Origin: JAFEDN01 sp963844565
GTDB lineage: Bacteria > Pseudomonadota > Gammaproteobacteria > Coxiellales > Coxiellaceae
DNA: 64,000 nucleotides
Assembly: GCA_963844565.1 (NCBI GenBank)
Contig: CAWJON010000002.1
Coordinates: 1,488,001-1,552,000 of the forward strand
Reading direction: 5' to 3'
Shown here piece by piece: positions 52,287 through 60,646 of this stretch. The notes under the pieces were generated by a model that saw only the letters and a program-made list of their open reading frames with translations, was not told where the DNA came from and ran no database searches. How positions within the stretch are numbered: position 1 is the first letter of the stretch; every line of letters starts with the position of its first letter. A program made the translations under genes and the position numbers.

Positions 52287-52571
52287 ATGCAACTACAATT
52301 AACGGGTCATCACCTGGAAATCACTCCGGCTATTCGTGAATATATTGAAAAAAAATTACAGAAAATACATTCCTTAGGGGACCGCATCACCCATATTCAT
52401 ATTACTTTGGAGAAGGAAAAAGTAGAACATGTGGTTCAAGCCAATATATCGCTACCTGGCAGTCAAATTCATATTGAATCTAAATCTGAAGACATGTACG
52501 CCAGCATCGATAGATTGATTGATAAGATCATGCGCCAACTAAAAAAGTATCGTGATAAAAGCAAAGCATAA
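52287..52571 (+). CDS. hpf: short ribosome hibernation promoting factor
   Basis: The 94-residue product has the HPF/YfiA fold (MQLQLTGHHLEITPAIREY, HIHITLEKEKVEHVVQANI, DMYASIDRLIDKIMRQLKKY) and lacks the C-terminal dimerisation domain, as in the short gammaproteobacterial form. An AAAAGGAGA ribosome-binding site precedes the ATG. It sits between lptB and the HprK-like gene. Confidence 0.93.
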   Translation: MQLQLTGHHLEITPAIREYIEKKLQKIHSLGDRITHIHITLEKEKVEHVVQANISLPGSQIHIESKSEDMYASIDRLIDKIMRQLKKYRDKSKA

Positions 52572-53070
52572 AGAACCAACTGAACAATTTAACGGCACTT
52601 ATCATGGTACTTTAGTTTGCGTAAACCGGATCGGCATTTTGATCACTGGCCAACCTGGGATTGGTAAAAGCCGTTTAGCTTATGATTTGCTCAATCTCAA
52701 TCATCAATTTATTTGCGATGATGCTACTGATCTATTTATCGAGCTTAATGGCTTGATCGGCAAATCTCCACCAGCGATTTATCAGCAACTTTGGCTCAAC
52801 GGAAGAGGTTTGATCGATGCGAGTAAATACTGGGGTGTAGAAGCCATTCTGCCTGAACAAAAAATAGATTTCTTATTAGAATTAAAGAAAGAATCACCTG
52901 GAATGCACTTTGATACTCATACTATCTTAGGGATTGCTTTACCTCGGTTATGTATATCACCCCACTATCCCGCACTGACTTTTTTAGTTGAAAATATAAA
53001 ATCTATTTATGAAGATACTTCAATTGACCATCCGCCCTGCCCTTCAATAGAAAAAAGACGCCATAAATAA
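52552..53070 (+). CDS. short HPr kinase/phosphorylase-like protein (kinase domain only)
   Basis: The 172-residue product contains Walker A ILITGQPGIGKSRLAYDLL and the aspartate pair FICDDATDLF. It also has GLIDASKYWGVEAILPEQKIDFLLEL, which aligns with the GxxdVr..fGv...k.idlvveL stretch of HprK. The N-terminal domain of Gram-positive HprK is missing, as in alphaproteobacterial forms. The ExRG signature is altered (WLNGRG), so catalysis is uncertain. It starts at GTG inside the hpf end. ptsN, rapZ and ptsH, common neighbours, are absent. The last 64 bases overlap convergent rlmJ. Confidence 0.75.
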   Translation: MIKAKHKEPTEQFNGTYHGTLVCVNRIGILITGQPGIGKSRLAYDLLNLNHQFICDDATDLFIELNGLIGKSPPAIYQQLWLNGRGLIDASKYWGVEAILPEQKIDFLLELKKESPGMHFDTHTILGIALPRLCISPHYPALTFLVENIKSIYEDTSIDHPPCPSIEKRRHK

Positions 53071-53849
53071 GGTAATAATTCAGATAATTTTTTATCTAAA
53101 TTCCAGGGTGGATTAACTACTAATAATTGACAACCAAGAAGACCTTTATTTTCCTTATCGATTTTTGCAATGGTAAATTCTACCATTAAATATTTTTTAA
53201 TTTGGTTTTCTAAAATTATTTTTGATACCGCTTGTTGACGTTGAGCCGTTATCGGAAACCAAATCAAATACACACCAAAAGACCAGCGTCTTAAACTTTT
53301 TTGCAACAGCTCAATCAATGCCAAACTTTCATTTTTATTTTCAAAAGGCGGGTCAATCACTACCAATCCTCGACCTTCAGCAGGGGGCAAAACAGCCGGC
53401 AGAAACTCATAGGCATCACGGTGATGAAAAAAAATTTGCGGCTTTTTCTCTAAATTTTCTTTAAGTTTCTGAAAAACAAGAGGATGATACTCATTTAAAA
53501 TAAGACGGTCTTGGGGACGCATATTAGCATAAATAAACCAAGGTGAACCCGGGTAATAACGAATTTCAGGAATTTCCTCTGCTTTTTGTAATGACAAAAC
53601 AGTTTGAACATATTTTTGCAAAGTTTCTGGAAACTGGCGTGATTTCATTAATGATTGGATACCACTTAAAGATTCCTCCGTTTTCAGCGCTTCGATTGAT
53701 TTTAAATCATAAACCCCCATGCCCGCATGCGTATCCATAAAACACAGCGGATTGGGTTTATTTTGCAAATATTCCATGATCAAAACAATTACCGCATGCT
53801 TCACCACCTCAGAAAAATTTCCCGCGTGATAGATATGCTGGTAGTTCAT
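53007..53849 (-). CDS. rlmJ: 23S rRNA (adenine2030-N6)-methyltransferase RlmJ
   Basis: The 280-residue product begins MNYQHIYHAGNFSEVVKHAV, the conserved RlmJ N-terminus. It continues with MDTHAGMGVYDL, YPGSPWFIYANMRPQDRLILNEYHP and the catalytic DPPF in GLVVIDPPFENKNE. The ATG at 53849 is chosen over a longer frame to 53900. Convergent overlap with the HprK-like gene is 64 bases. Confidence 0.93.
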   Translation of the reverse strand: MNYQHIYHAGNFSEVVKHAVIVLIMEYLQNKPNPLCFMDTHAGMGVYDLKSIEALKTEESLSGIQSLMKSRQFPETLQKYVQTVLSLQKAEEIPEIRYYPGSPWFIYANMRPQDRLILNEYHPLVFQKLKENLEKKPQIFFHHRDAYEFLPAVLPPAEGRGLVVIDPPFENKNESLALIELLQKSLRRWSFGVYLIWFPITAQRQQAVSKIILENQIKKYLMVEFTIAKIDKENKGLLGCQLLVVNPPWNLDKKLSELLPYLWRLFSIEGQGGWSIEVSS

Positions 53850-54070
53850 AAATATTCTCGTCAAAACTGCGATTTTAAAAGCATTCTTGCTCGGCGACAA
53901 GCGTCGAGTAAATTGCTTGGCACAGTGAGAACTTCTTGCTAAGGATAAAAACTTCTGGCACCCTGCTGTAGATAGCGCTGAGTCGCTATGGCTAAAGCGG
54001 ACAGAATTTGACCGAAAAATGTTGACTACTGTGGTAGCCTTGTCGTTTATTTAGACTAAAAGGATTTACT

Positions 54071-56845
54071 ATGATAGATACTACAGCCTCTGACCATAAA
54101 ATCATCTCTTTGCCTTCCTCTACTCCCTATGTAGACATAAAATCAACTCCTACTCCAGAGAGTAAAGAATTAATATTCAAATCCATCAATGTTCCTTCAC
54201 TTCCTATACCAATAGCAGGAGCACAAGCATGCGTTATCGGAGATTTTATTTTTATTGTAGGAGGAATTGTAGGAGGAATTGGTCAACAGAGTTTCTACAA
54301 TGGTCTGGTTCGATTTGACCCTAAATTTAATACATTTTTAATGATGGCAAATATGTTGAAGGAAGTTGAGGTGCATGATGTGGTTGTCAAAGACAACCAA
54401 ATTTTTGTATTTGGTGGTGGTGGTGTGGATGATTATCGCTACAGTAGTAGTCAGAATCAATGTTATGATATGAAGACTAATAGTTGGTCTTTGAAAACTC
54501 CCATGTCTAATTCGAGAGCTGCATTGTCCGCTACTAGGATAGAGGATAAAATTTACGTATCGGGCGGATTTAATGATATTCCTATTCCTGTTGATCCTTT
54601 TAGTGGTGATGGGTGGAAAAGAGTGAATTTTAAAATTGTTGAAGTTTATGATGTTAAAACTGACTCTTGGGAAAAAATTGCAGATATGCCAGGACCGAAA
54701 TATAGTCATAGGTCTATAAATATCGGCAATAAACTCTACATTTTTGGTGGCAAAGGCGATGACAAAACTTATGTTTATGATGTTTCTAGTAAAAAATGGG
54801 AACAATTTCCCTCTTTGACAGAAGCCCTCCCTTTAGAAAACCGGTTAATACTTCACCATCAGAATTTTGATGTGCTGGCCTTGGGAGATGGAACCATTCT
54901 TCCACTATCTGTGTTGAAAATAGGAGCAGCAGTAACAGCATGGCAACAACGAATTTTTTGTTTTGGCGGAAGCGATACAGTTGGTCTTCATGGTAGTTTC
55001 CGTGTACTTAACGAAGTTTCATCTTATTTATTGTTAAATCAAGATTTACTTAATCAAGCTAAAACTGCCTTACCCAAATGGTCTGGGGTATATCGCTCTA
55101 CTTCTTCTCAAGAATTAATTATTAACGAAAAGGGCCATGTTAAGTTTAATGGTCAAGACCTTTTTAGTATGGTCTTTGATGTCCGCACCAAGACACTTTA
55201 TGCAGATAAGGTAGGAGATACCAAAGATTCTTTTCAATCAACATTTTCCATATCTGAATTTGGTGTTAAATCCTGTGAAGGGCCTTCATTTACCGGTAGA
55301 AGAGAAGCGAGTGTTCCAGTTCCTATACCACCTTCAAGATTTTCAACCGAAGGGACGACCCCTTCGGTTGAACCCCCCTCACTCCCTCCAGGCAATTATT
55401 TATTGAAATTTGTAACCGCCGATGTAGTACGGGCAGGATACGATGGCCAAGTAAAAGTAAGGCTAACAATGGAATATAAAGTAACTGATGAAAAGGGTGA
55501 AGCCAAGATTATAACAAAATTTACTAAATCAACACAATTAGGGCTGACAAGTTTTGAAAGAAAAAAAGTCTATTCTTTTTTCATGTTGTTTGAAGACGAC
55601 CTGGATCAATCTGTGGTAAAAACAGTTGAAGCCAGAACTCCTAAAGCGTTGGCTATCTTCCCTGAATCGAATTTCTGGGGGGATCAATGGCACGTCAGCC
55701 AAATTGCGGTCATTGATTTAACATATAATATTGTGAGACTTTGCAATTTAAATTCTGAAATTTCTCGTTCGGTATTCGAGACAATTATTAATTCTGGGTA
55801 TTCTTTGACATTGGGGTTTATTTTACAACCTATTGATTCTTTTATCAGACACCGCTTCGTTCCATATTGGGAGGAAGCGTCATTGGAAGCATCAACTAAC
55901 AATTACCTACTTCCTAATAATGAAAAAGAATTTTCGCTAAGTAATGATTTCAAACAACTACAACCAGAAGAAATCAAAGATATTGCACGTGGACTTTCGG
56001 TAGTATATTTATGGTCTTTTCTAGGAAAATTCAACTCTTGGGGTCACGTAGCTTTAGGATTATCAGACGGGACTTATATCAGTTGGTGGCCATCCGGGCC
56101 ACGAGAACCTGTCCTTCCTAAATTTATAAATAGTATGAGTCCAGTGGAATTGCCTCTTTATACAGCTCCAGCTAGGCGAGACCAAACTTATGAAATGGAT
56201 TCCAAGTTGGAGGGGTTGTTGCCGGAGCAGGAGTTAAAAGACGCTAAACCGAAACACGCTGACATTACAATTACCATTCCTGACCTAGATGTAGCTGCAA
56301 TTAAAGTTTGGTGGGAAAGTTTTAAAAACAATCCTGCGAATAAGTGGGAGACAGTCGGTCAAAATTGCGCCAAAACAGTTTGCGATGCATTATTTCACGG
56401 TGGTATTTATCTCCCTCAATATGAAGATTCCATGGTAAGGGAGTGGGGTCGGAGACAACCAAGTAGGGATGTTCTTTATACCCCAGCATATGTTCAGTAT
56501 CTTGCCTACCAAATTGCTAATGACCAATTTAAACGAAGATCTCAGCCACTCGAAAGCAGCAGTCACCCACATTCATCAAATTTCTCTTTTATGGCTATGC
56601 CGAGATCAATACCGGATAGTAAAACCAGATCACTGCCAGAAAATAAATATGATAGAGAAGAAAAAGGCAGACTTAATGTTTCCTCAAGTCGAGACAAAGA
56701 CCATCAAGAGGTCAGCCCGACCACAGCATCTGATAGCCCAAAGTTACCACCATCGGTTAAGTTGAGATATGCTATGTGGGGATGCCCTCCACCAGAATTA
56801 ATGGTAAAAGCTCCTGTTCAGAATGAAAGAGTCTTAGGCAAGTAA
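54071..56845 (+). CDS. kelch-repeat protein with C-terminal permuted papain-like (NlpC/P60- or PPPDE-like) domain, probable effector
   Basis: The 924-residue protein lacks a signal peptide. Residues about 50-325 hold five kelch-type repeats, each with a paired glycine (FIVGG, FVFGGGG, YVSGGFN, YIFGGKG, FCFGG) and a following W or Y, forming a likely beta-propeller for protein binding. A middle region of about 330-640 is not recognised. At 657-780, WGHVALGLSDGTYISWWP (His659) and GQNCAKTVCDALFHGG (Cys766) match the His-then-Cys order of circularly permuted papain folds such as LRAT, YiiX or PPPDE. The tail is Ser/Pro-rich. This fits an effector that recognises and cleaves host proteins, but that is inference. 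AAAAGG lies upstream of the ATG. Confidence 0.75.
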   Translation: MIDTTASDHKIISLPSSTPYVDIKSTPTPESKELIFKSINVPSLPIPIAGAQACVIGDFIFIVGGIVGGIGQQSFYNGLVRFDPKFNTFLMMANMLKEVEVHDVVVKDNQIFVFGGGGVDDYRYSSSQNQCYDMKTNSWSLKTPMSNSRAALSATRIEDKIYVSGGFNDIPIPVDPFSGDGWKRVNFKIVEVYDVKTDSWEKIADMPGPKYSHRSINIGNKLYIFGGKGDDKTYVYDVSSKKWEQFPSLTEALPLENRLILHHQNFDVLALGDGTILPLSVLKIGAAVTAWQQRIFCFGGSDTVGLHGSFRVLNEVSSYLLLNQDLLNQAKTALPKWSGVYRSTSSQELIINEKGHVKFNGQDLFSMVFDVRTKTLYADKVGDTKDSFQSTFSISEFGVKSCEGPSFTGRREASVPVPIPPSRFSTEGTTPSVEPPSLPPGNYLLKFVTADVVRAGYDGQVKVRLTMEYKVTDEKGEAKIITKFTKSTQLGLTSFERKKVYSFFMLFEDDLDQSVVKTVEARTPKALAIFPESNFWGDQWHVSQIAVIDLTYNIVRLCNLNSEISRSVFETIINSGYSLTLGFILQPIDSFIRHRFVPYWEEASLEASTNNYLLPNNEKEFSLSNDFKQLQPEEIKDIARGLSVVYLWSFLGKFNSWGHVALGLSDGTYISWWPSGPREPVLPKFINSMSPVELPLYTAPARRDQTYEMDSKLEGLLPEQELKDAKPKHADITITIPDLDVAAIKVWWESFKNNPANKWETVGQNCAKTVCDALFHGGIYLPQYEDSMVREWGRRQPSRDVLYTPAYVQYLAYQIANDQFKRRSQPLESSSHPHSSNFSFMAMPRSIPDSKTRSLPENKYDREEKGRLNVSSSRDKDHQEVSPTTASDSPKLPPSVKLRYAMWGCPPPELMVKAPVQNERVLGK

Positions 56846-56895
56846 AAATATATCCTGTGGATGAAAAATAGCTTCCTGTGATATCATACATTTTT

Positions 56896-58212
56896 ATGAA
56901 CAAACTTTATATCAAGACCCACGGCTGCCAAATGAATGAATACGATTCACAAAAAATGGCAGACCTTCTAAAAGCTTCCCATGGATTAGAGATCACCACC
57001 GATCCAGCCGAAGCGGATGTGTTGTTAGTCAACACCTGTTCAGTTCGAGAAAAAGCACAAGAAAAATTATTCTCAGAAATTGGGCGTTGGCGCCAATTGA
57101 AAGAAGAACGGCCCGAAATTATCATTGGCGTTGGCGGATGTGTGGCCAGCCAAGAGGGCGAAGCCATTGTTAAACGCGCCCCTTTTGTCGACTTGGTGTT
57201 TGGACCGCAAACCTTACACCGTCTGCCCACTTTGATTAATCAAGCACGTAAAAATCATCAGCCGGCTGTCGATATCAGTTTTCCAGAAATTGAAAAATTT
57301 GACCACCTCCCCACCCCTAAAGCCGAAGGACCTGCTGCTTTTGTTTCAATCATGGAAGGCTGCAGTAAATATTGCAGCTTTTGTGTGGTCCCCTATACTC
57401 GAGGCGAAGAAATTAGTCGTCCCTTTGATGATGTGATTGCTGAAATTGTAGAACTGAGTGAACAAGGTGTTCGGGAAGTGACGCTTTTGGGACAAAACGT
57501 CAATGACTACCGGGGATTGATGACCGATGGCAAATTGGCCAGTCTCGCCTTGTTGATACATTATGTGGCAGCTATAGACGGAATAGAACGTATTCGTTTT
57601 ACCACTTCTCACCCCAACGCTTTCAACGATGCCTTAATAGAGGCATTCGCCCAAGAACCTAAATTAGCCAACCATTTACATCTGCCTGTGCAAAGCGGTT
57701 CTGATCGCATTCTAGCAGCAATGAAAAGGGGTTACACCGCTTTGGAATATAAATCCAAGGTGCGCAAATTACGTCAAGTTCGTCCTGATATTTCTATTAC
57801 CTCCGACTTCATTGTCGGTTTTCCAGGGGAAACCGAACAGGATTTTCAATCGACCTTAAAATTAGTCGATGATATTGGTTTTGATCATTCTTTTAGCTTT
57901 TTATACAGCAAGAGACCCGGTACGCCTGCCGCCTTTTTGGAAGACGAGGTCTCTATTGAATTGAAAAAAGCTCGATTGGATATCTTACAAAATAAAATTG
58001 CTCATCAAGGAATTTTTATCAGCGAATCTATGGTAGGAAGCTCGCAACGGATTTTAGTTACCGGACCATCACGTAAGGACGCTAAAGAGCTGTGTGGAAG
58101 GACTGAAAATAACCGTGTCGTTAACTTTGTTGGCGATGCCTCCTTGATTGGAAAAATGGTTTCTGTCACGATTACACAAGCTCGGCGTAATACCTTACGC
58201 GGCGAATTATAG
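56896..58212 (+). CDS. miaB: tRNA-2-methylthio-N6-dimethylallyladenosine synthase
   Basis: Radical SAM methylthiotransferase. The 438 residues include the MTTase domain (LYIKTHGCQMNEYDSQKMADLL, VNTCSVREKAQEKLFSEIG, VGVGGCVASQEG cysteines) and the radical SAM motif CSKYCSFC in FVSIMEGCSKYCSFCVVPYTRG. A TRAM domain completes it. ATG at 56896 gives the standard N-terminus. It leads miaB-phoH-ybeY-corC as in E. coli. YgfZ in this window is known to support MiaB. Confidence 0.96.
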   Translation: MNKLYIKTHGCQMNEYDSQKMADLLKASHGLEITTDPAEADVLLVNTCSVREKAQEKLFSEIGRWRQLKEERPEIIIGVGGCVASQEGEAIVKRAPFVDLVFGPQTLHRLPTLINQARKNHQPAVDISFPEIEKFDHLPTPKAEGPAAFVSIMEGCSKYCSFCVVPYTRGEEISRPFDDVIAEIVELSEQGVREVTLLGQNVNDYRGLMTDGKLASLALLIHYVAAIDGIERIRFTTSHPNAFNDALIEAFAQEPKLANHLHLPVQSGSDRILAAMKRGYTALEYKSKVRKLRQVRPDISITSDFIVGFPGETEQDFQSTLKLVDDIGFDHSFSFLYSKRPGTPAAFLEDEVSIELKKARLDILQNKIAHQGIFISESMVGSSQRILVTGPSRKDAKELCGRTENNRVVNFVGDASLIGKMVSVTITQARRNTLRGEL

Positions 58213-58230
58213 AATACAAAGGTACATTGC

Positions 58231-59214
58231 TTGGCCATTGCGGAATTTACAAAACATATCACTCTAATGCCTGCTGACAATAAGCGTTTAGCGCTGTTGT
58301 GTGGAGAATTAGATGAAAATCTTCATATCATTGAACGACATTTAGGGGTCGAGATAAATAATCGGGGCAATGAATTTGAGATTATTGGTATCCCCATGTC
58401 CGTTGATAAAGCCTGTGAACTTTTACAAAAAATTTATGCCGAAACAGCTTCTGGCAAAGAATTTACGGATCAGCAAATTCAACTGCTGATGAAATCCATG
58501 GACATGCAATTTGAATTCAACAGTGAGGATTTTGACAAAAAATTAGCAGAAGCCACCATCAAACTGGCTTTAACCAGCATCCGCCCAAGAACGGCAAATC
58601 AGGTTCATTATATCCGTTCCATTCTAAAATATGATATTAATTTTGGCATCGGACCTTCCGGCACTGGAAAAACTTATTTGGCAGTTGCCTGCGCCTTGTT
58701 TGCTTTACACCGAGACGAAGTAAAACGCATCATCCTCGTACGCCCTGCCGTTGAAGCCGGTGAAAGCCTGGGCTTTTTACCGGGTGATCTAGCGCAGAAA
58801 ATAGATCCTTATTTACGGCCACTTTATGATGCATTATATGAAATGGCCGGCGCCAATACCGTGACCAAATTAATTGAAAAAGGCGTGATTGAAATTGCAC
58901 CCCTTGCTTATATGCGCGGGCGCACCTTAAACGATGCTTTTATTATTCTGGACGAGAGCCAAAATACCTCTAAAGAACAAATGAAAATGTTTTTGACTCG
59001 AATAGGATTTGGATCAAAAGCCGTCATCACCGGCGATATCACCCAAACCGATTTGCCCTCCAAAATTGAGTCTGGATTACGTCATGCGATTACTTTGTTA
59101 AAAAATATTTCAGCTATTCGTTTTTCTTTTTTTCAAACCACCGACGTCGTACGTCACCCGCTTGTTCAGCAAATTATTGAAGCTTATGAAGAAGAAAACT
59201 CCGATCGTCAATAA
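58231..59214 (+). CDS. ybeZ: PhoH-like ATPase YbeZ
   Basis: The 327-residue protein has an N-terminal KH-like region (EFTKHITLMPADNKRLALLCGEL), then a P-loop ATPase domain: GPSGTGKTYLA, RPAVEAGESLGFLPGDLAQKIDPYLRPLYDAL and FIILDESQNTSKEQMKMFLTRIG. Works with YbeY in RNA handling. The start codon is TTG at 58231, needed to keep the conserved ITLxPADN block; AAAGG lies 9 bases upstream. Confidence 0.94.
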   Translation: MAIAEFTKHITLMPADNKRLALLCGELDENLHIIERHLGVEINNRGNEFEIIGIPMSVDKACELLQKIYAETASGKEFTDQQIQLLMKSMDMQFEFNSEDFDKKLAEATIKLALTSIRPRTANQVHYIRSILKYDINFGIGPSGTGKTYLAVACALFALHRDEVKRIILVRPAVEAGESLGFLPGDLAQKIDPYLRPLYDALYEMAGANTVTKLIEKGVIEIAPLAYMRGRTLNDAFIILDESQNTSKEQMKMFLTRIGFGSKAVITGDITQTDLPSKIESGLRHAITLLKNISAIRFSFFQTTDVVRHPLVQQIIEAYEEENSDRQ

Positions 59215-59707
59215 ATCCTCGAAGCCAATTATAAAAATTGACTTGATCAATCAGACTAGACATACCCATTTGCCCACTAAAAAATTATTTCTTTCCTGGG
59301 TAGAAAAAGCCCTCGTCCATCCCGCTGCGTTAAATGAGCTAACCATTTGTATTGTAGATCCTACCCAAAGCGCAGACTTAAATAAAAGATTTCGTCATAA
59401 AGAAGGGCCGACTAACGTTTTATCTTTTGAAACAATTCCTATTCCAGGCGAATTAACTCATTCGTTGGGGGATTTGGTTATCTGTGCAAAATTAGTTTCT
59501 GAAGAAGCCAAATTAGCTAAAAAAAAAGTTTTATCTCATTGGGCGCATTTGACTATCCACGGCACTTTACATCTGCAGGGCTATGACCATCAAAAAATTC
59601 AAGAGGCGCAAATAATGGAAAAACTGGAATCAAAAATTATGAAAAAATTGGGCTTTCCCAATCCTTATTCTTTTAATGGTAGTGATCATGAAAGCAAAAA
59701 ATCCTGA
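59186..59707 (+). CDS. ybeY: endoribonuclease YbeY
   Basis: Metal-dependent RNase for 16S rRNA maturation and quality control. The product of about 173 residues has the signature HLTIHGTLHLQGYDH (three zinc histidines) and GPTNVLSFETIPI, with SLGDLVICAKLV. ATG at 59186 lies inside the ybeZ end (29-base overlap). The C-terminus overlaps the corC start. Confidence 0.95.
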   Translation: MKKKTPIVNKSSKPIIKIDLINQTRHTHLPTKKLFLSWVEKALVHPAALNELTICIVDPTQSADLNKRFRHKEGPTNVLSFETIPIPGELTHSLGDLVICAKLVSEEAKLAKKKVLSHWAHLTIHGTLHLQGYDHQKIQEAQIMEKLESKIMKKLGFPNPYSFNGSDHESKKS

Positions 59708-60551
59708 AAAATCTTCTTTATTTTCTCGACTGGTAAACGCCTTTAATGCGGCAGCTCATCCTCTGCCGAAAAATACCCAGCAGTTGCTAGAAATGCTAAA
59801 AGCGATGAAAGAAAATCAATCTATTGACAATCAAACATTTGAAATGTTCAAAGGAGCCATGCAAGTTTCACAAATGCAAGTTCGTGAAGCCATGATTCCG
59901 AGGCCGCAAATGGTGGTGATTAATGGTTACATACCCATTGAAACCGCTTTACCCATTATCGTCGAGGCAGGACATTCACGATTCCCAGTGACCGGAAAAG
60001 ATTCTGAAGAAGTGATCGGAATTCTGTTGGCAAAAGATTTATTAGCGCCCAAACTTTCAGAAAAACCCGCTGAGATAAGACAACTTGCTCGGCCAGCAAC
60101 GTTTATACCAGAAAGTAAGCGGTTAAATGTTTTATTAAAAGAGTTTCGTTCCAATCGCAATCACATGGCTATTGTCGTTGACGAATATGGTGGCGTTTCA
60201 GGGTTAATCACCATTGAAGATGTGCTCGAAGAAATTGTGGGTGAAATTGCCGACGAATACGACATCGAGGAAGAACCTTTGATTAAAGCGCTTGATCAAA
60301 ACAAATATGTCATTAAAGCCTTTACCCCCCTTGCTGAATTTAATCATTTTTTTAATACGCAATTTGAATCGGAAGATATCGACACCATTGGCGGATTAGT
60401 CTTGAAACAATTGAGTCACCTACCCAAGCGTGGAGAATCCATTATTCTTGGGCCACTTAAAATCACCGTCATTGAAGCCAGTAGACGAAAGATACATTTG
60501 TTACAAGTCACCCCTATGCCATCCCTATCGTCACAAGAAAAGAATATTTAA
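59688..60551 (+). CDS. corC: CorC/YbeX-type protein with CBS pair
   Basis: The 287-residue product has REAMIPRPQMVVINGYIPIETALPIIVEAGHSRFPV cut across the first CBS domain, a second CBS domain with MAIVVDEYGGVSGLITIEDVLEEIVGEI and a C-terminal CorC_HlyC domain. It has no membrane domain, unlike corB at 10.4 kb. Linked to Mg2+/Co2+ efflux and, with YbeY and YbeZ, to ribosome biology. A start at 59676 is also possible. In E. coli lnt follows directly; here a kinase gene intervenes. Confidence 0.93.
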   Translation: MKAKNPEKSSLFSRLVNAFNAAAHPLPKNTQQLLEMLKAMKENQSIDNQTFEMFKGAMQVSQMQVREAMIPRPQMVVINGYIPIETALPIIVEAGHSRFPVTGKDSEEVIGILLAKDLLAPKLSEKPAEIRQLARPATFIPESKRLNVLLKEFRSNRNHMAIVVDEYGGVSGLITIEDVLEEIVGEIADEYDIEEEPLIKALDQNKYVIKAFTPLAEFNHFFNTQFESEDIDTIGGLVLKQLSHLPKRGESIILGPLKITVIEASRRKIHLLQVTPMPSLSSQEKNI

Positions 60552-60646
60552 TTTATGTCGTTTATTTTTTTTGAACCTTAAGATTTAAGAATTCTTTAAT
60601 AAATTGTTGAAATAATTTTACTCATACAAATGTAGGGGTTGTGAAG

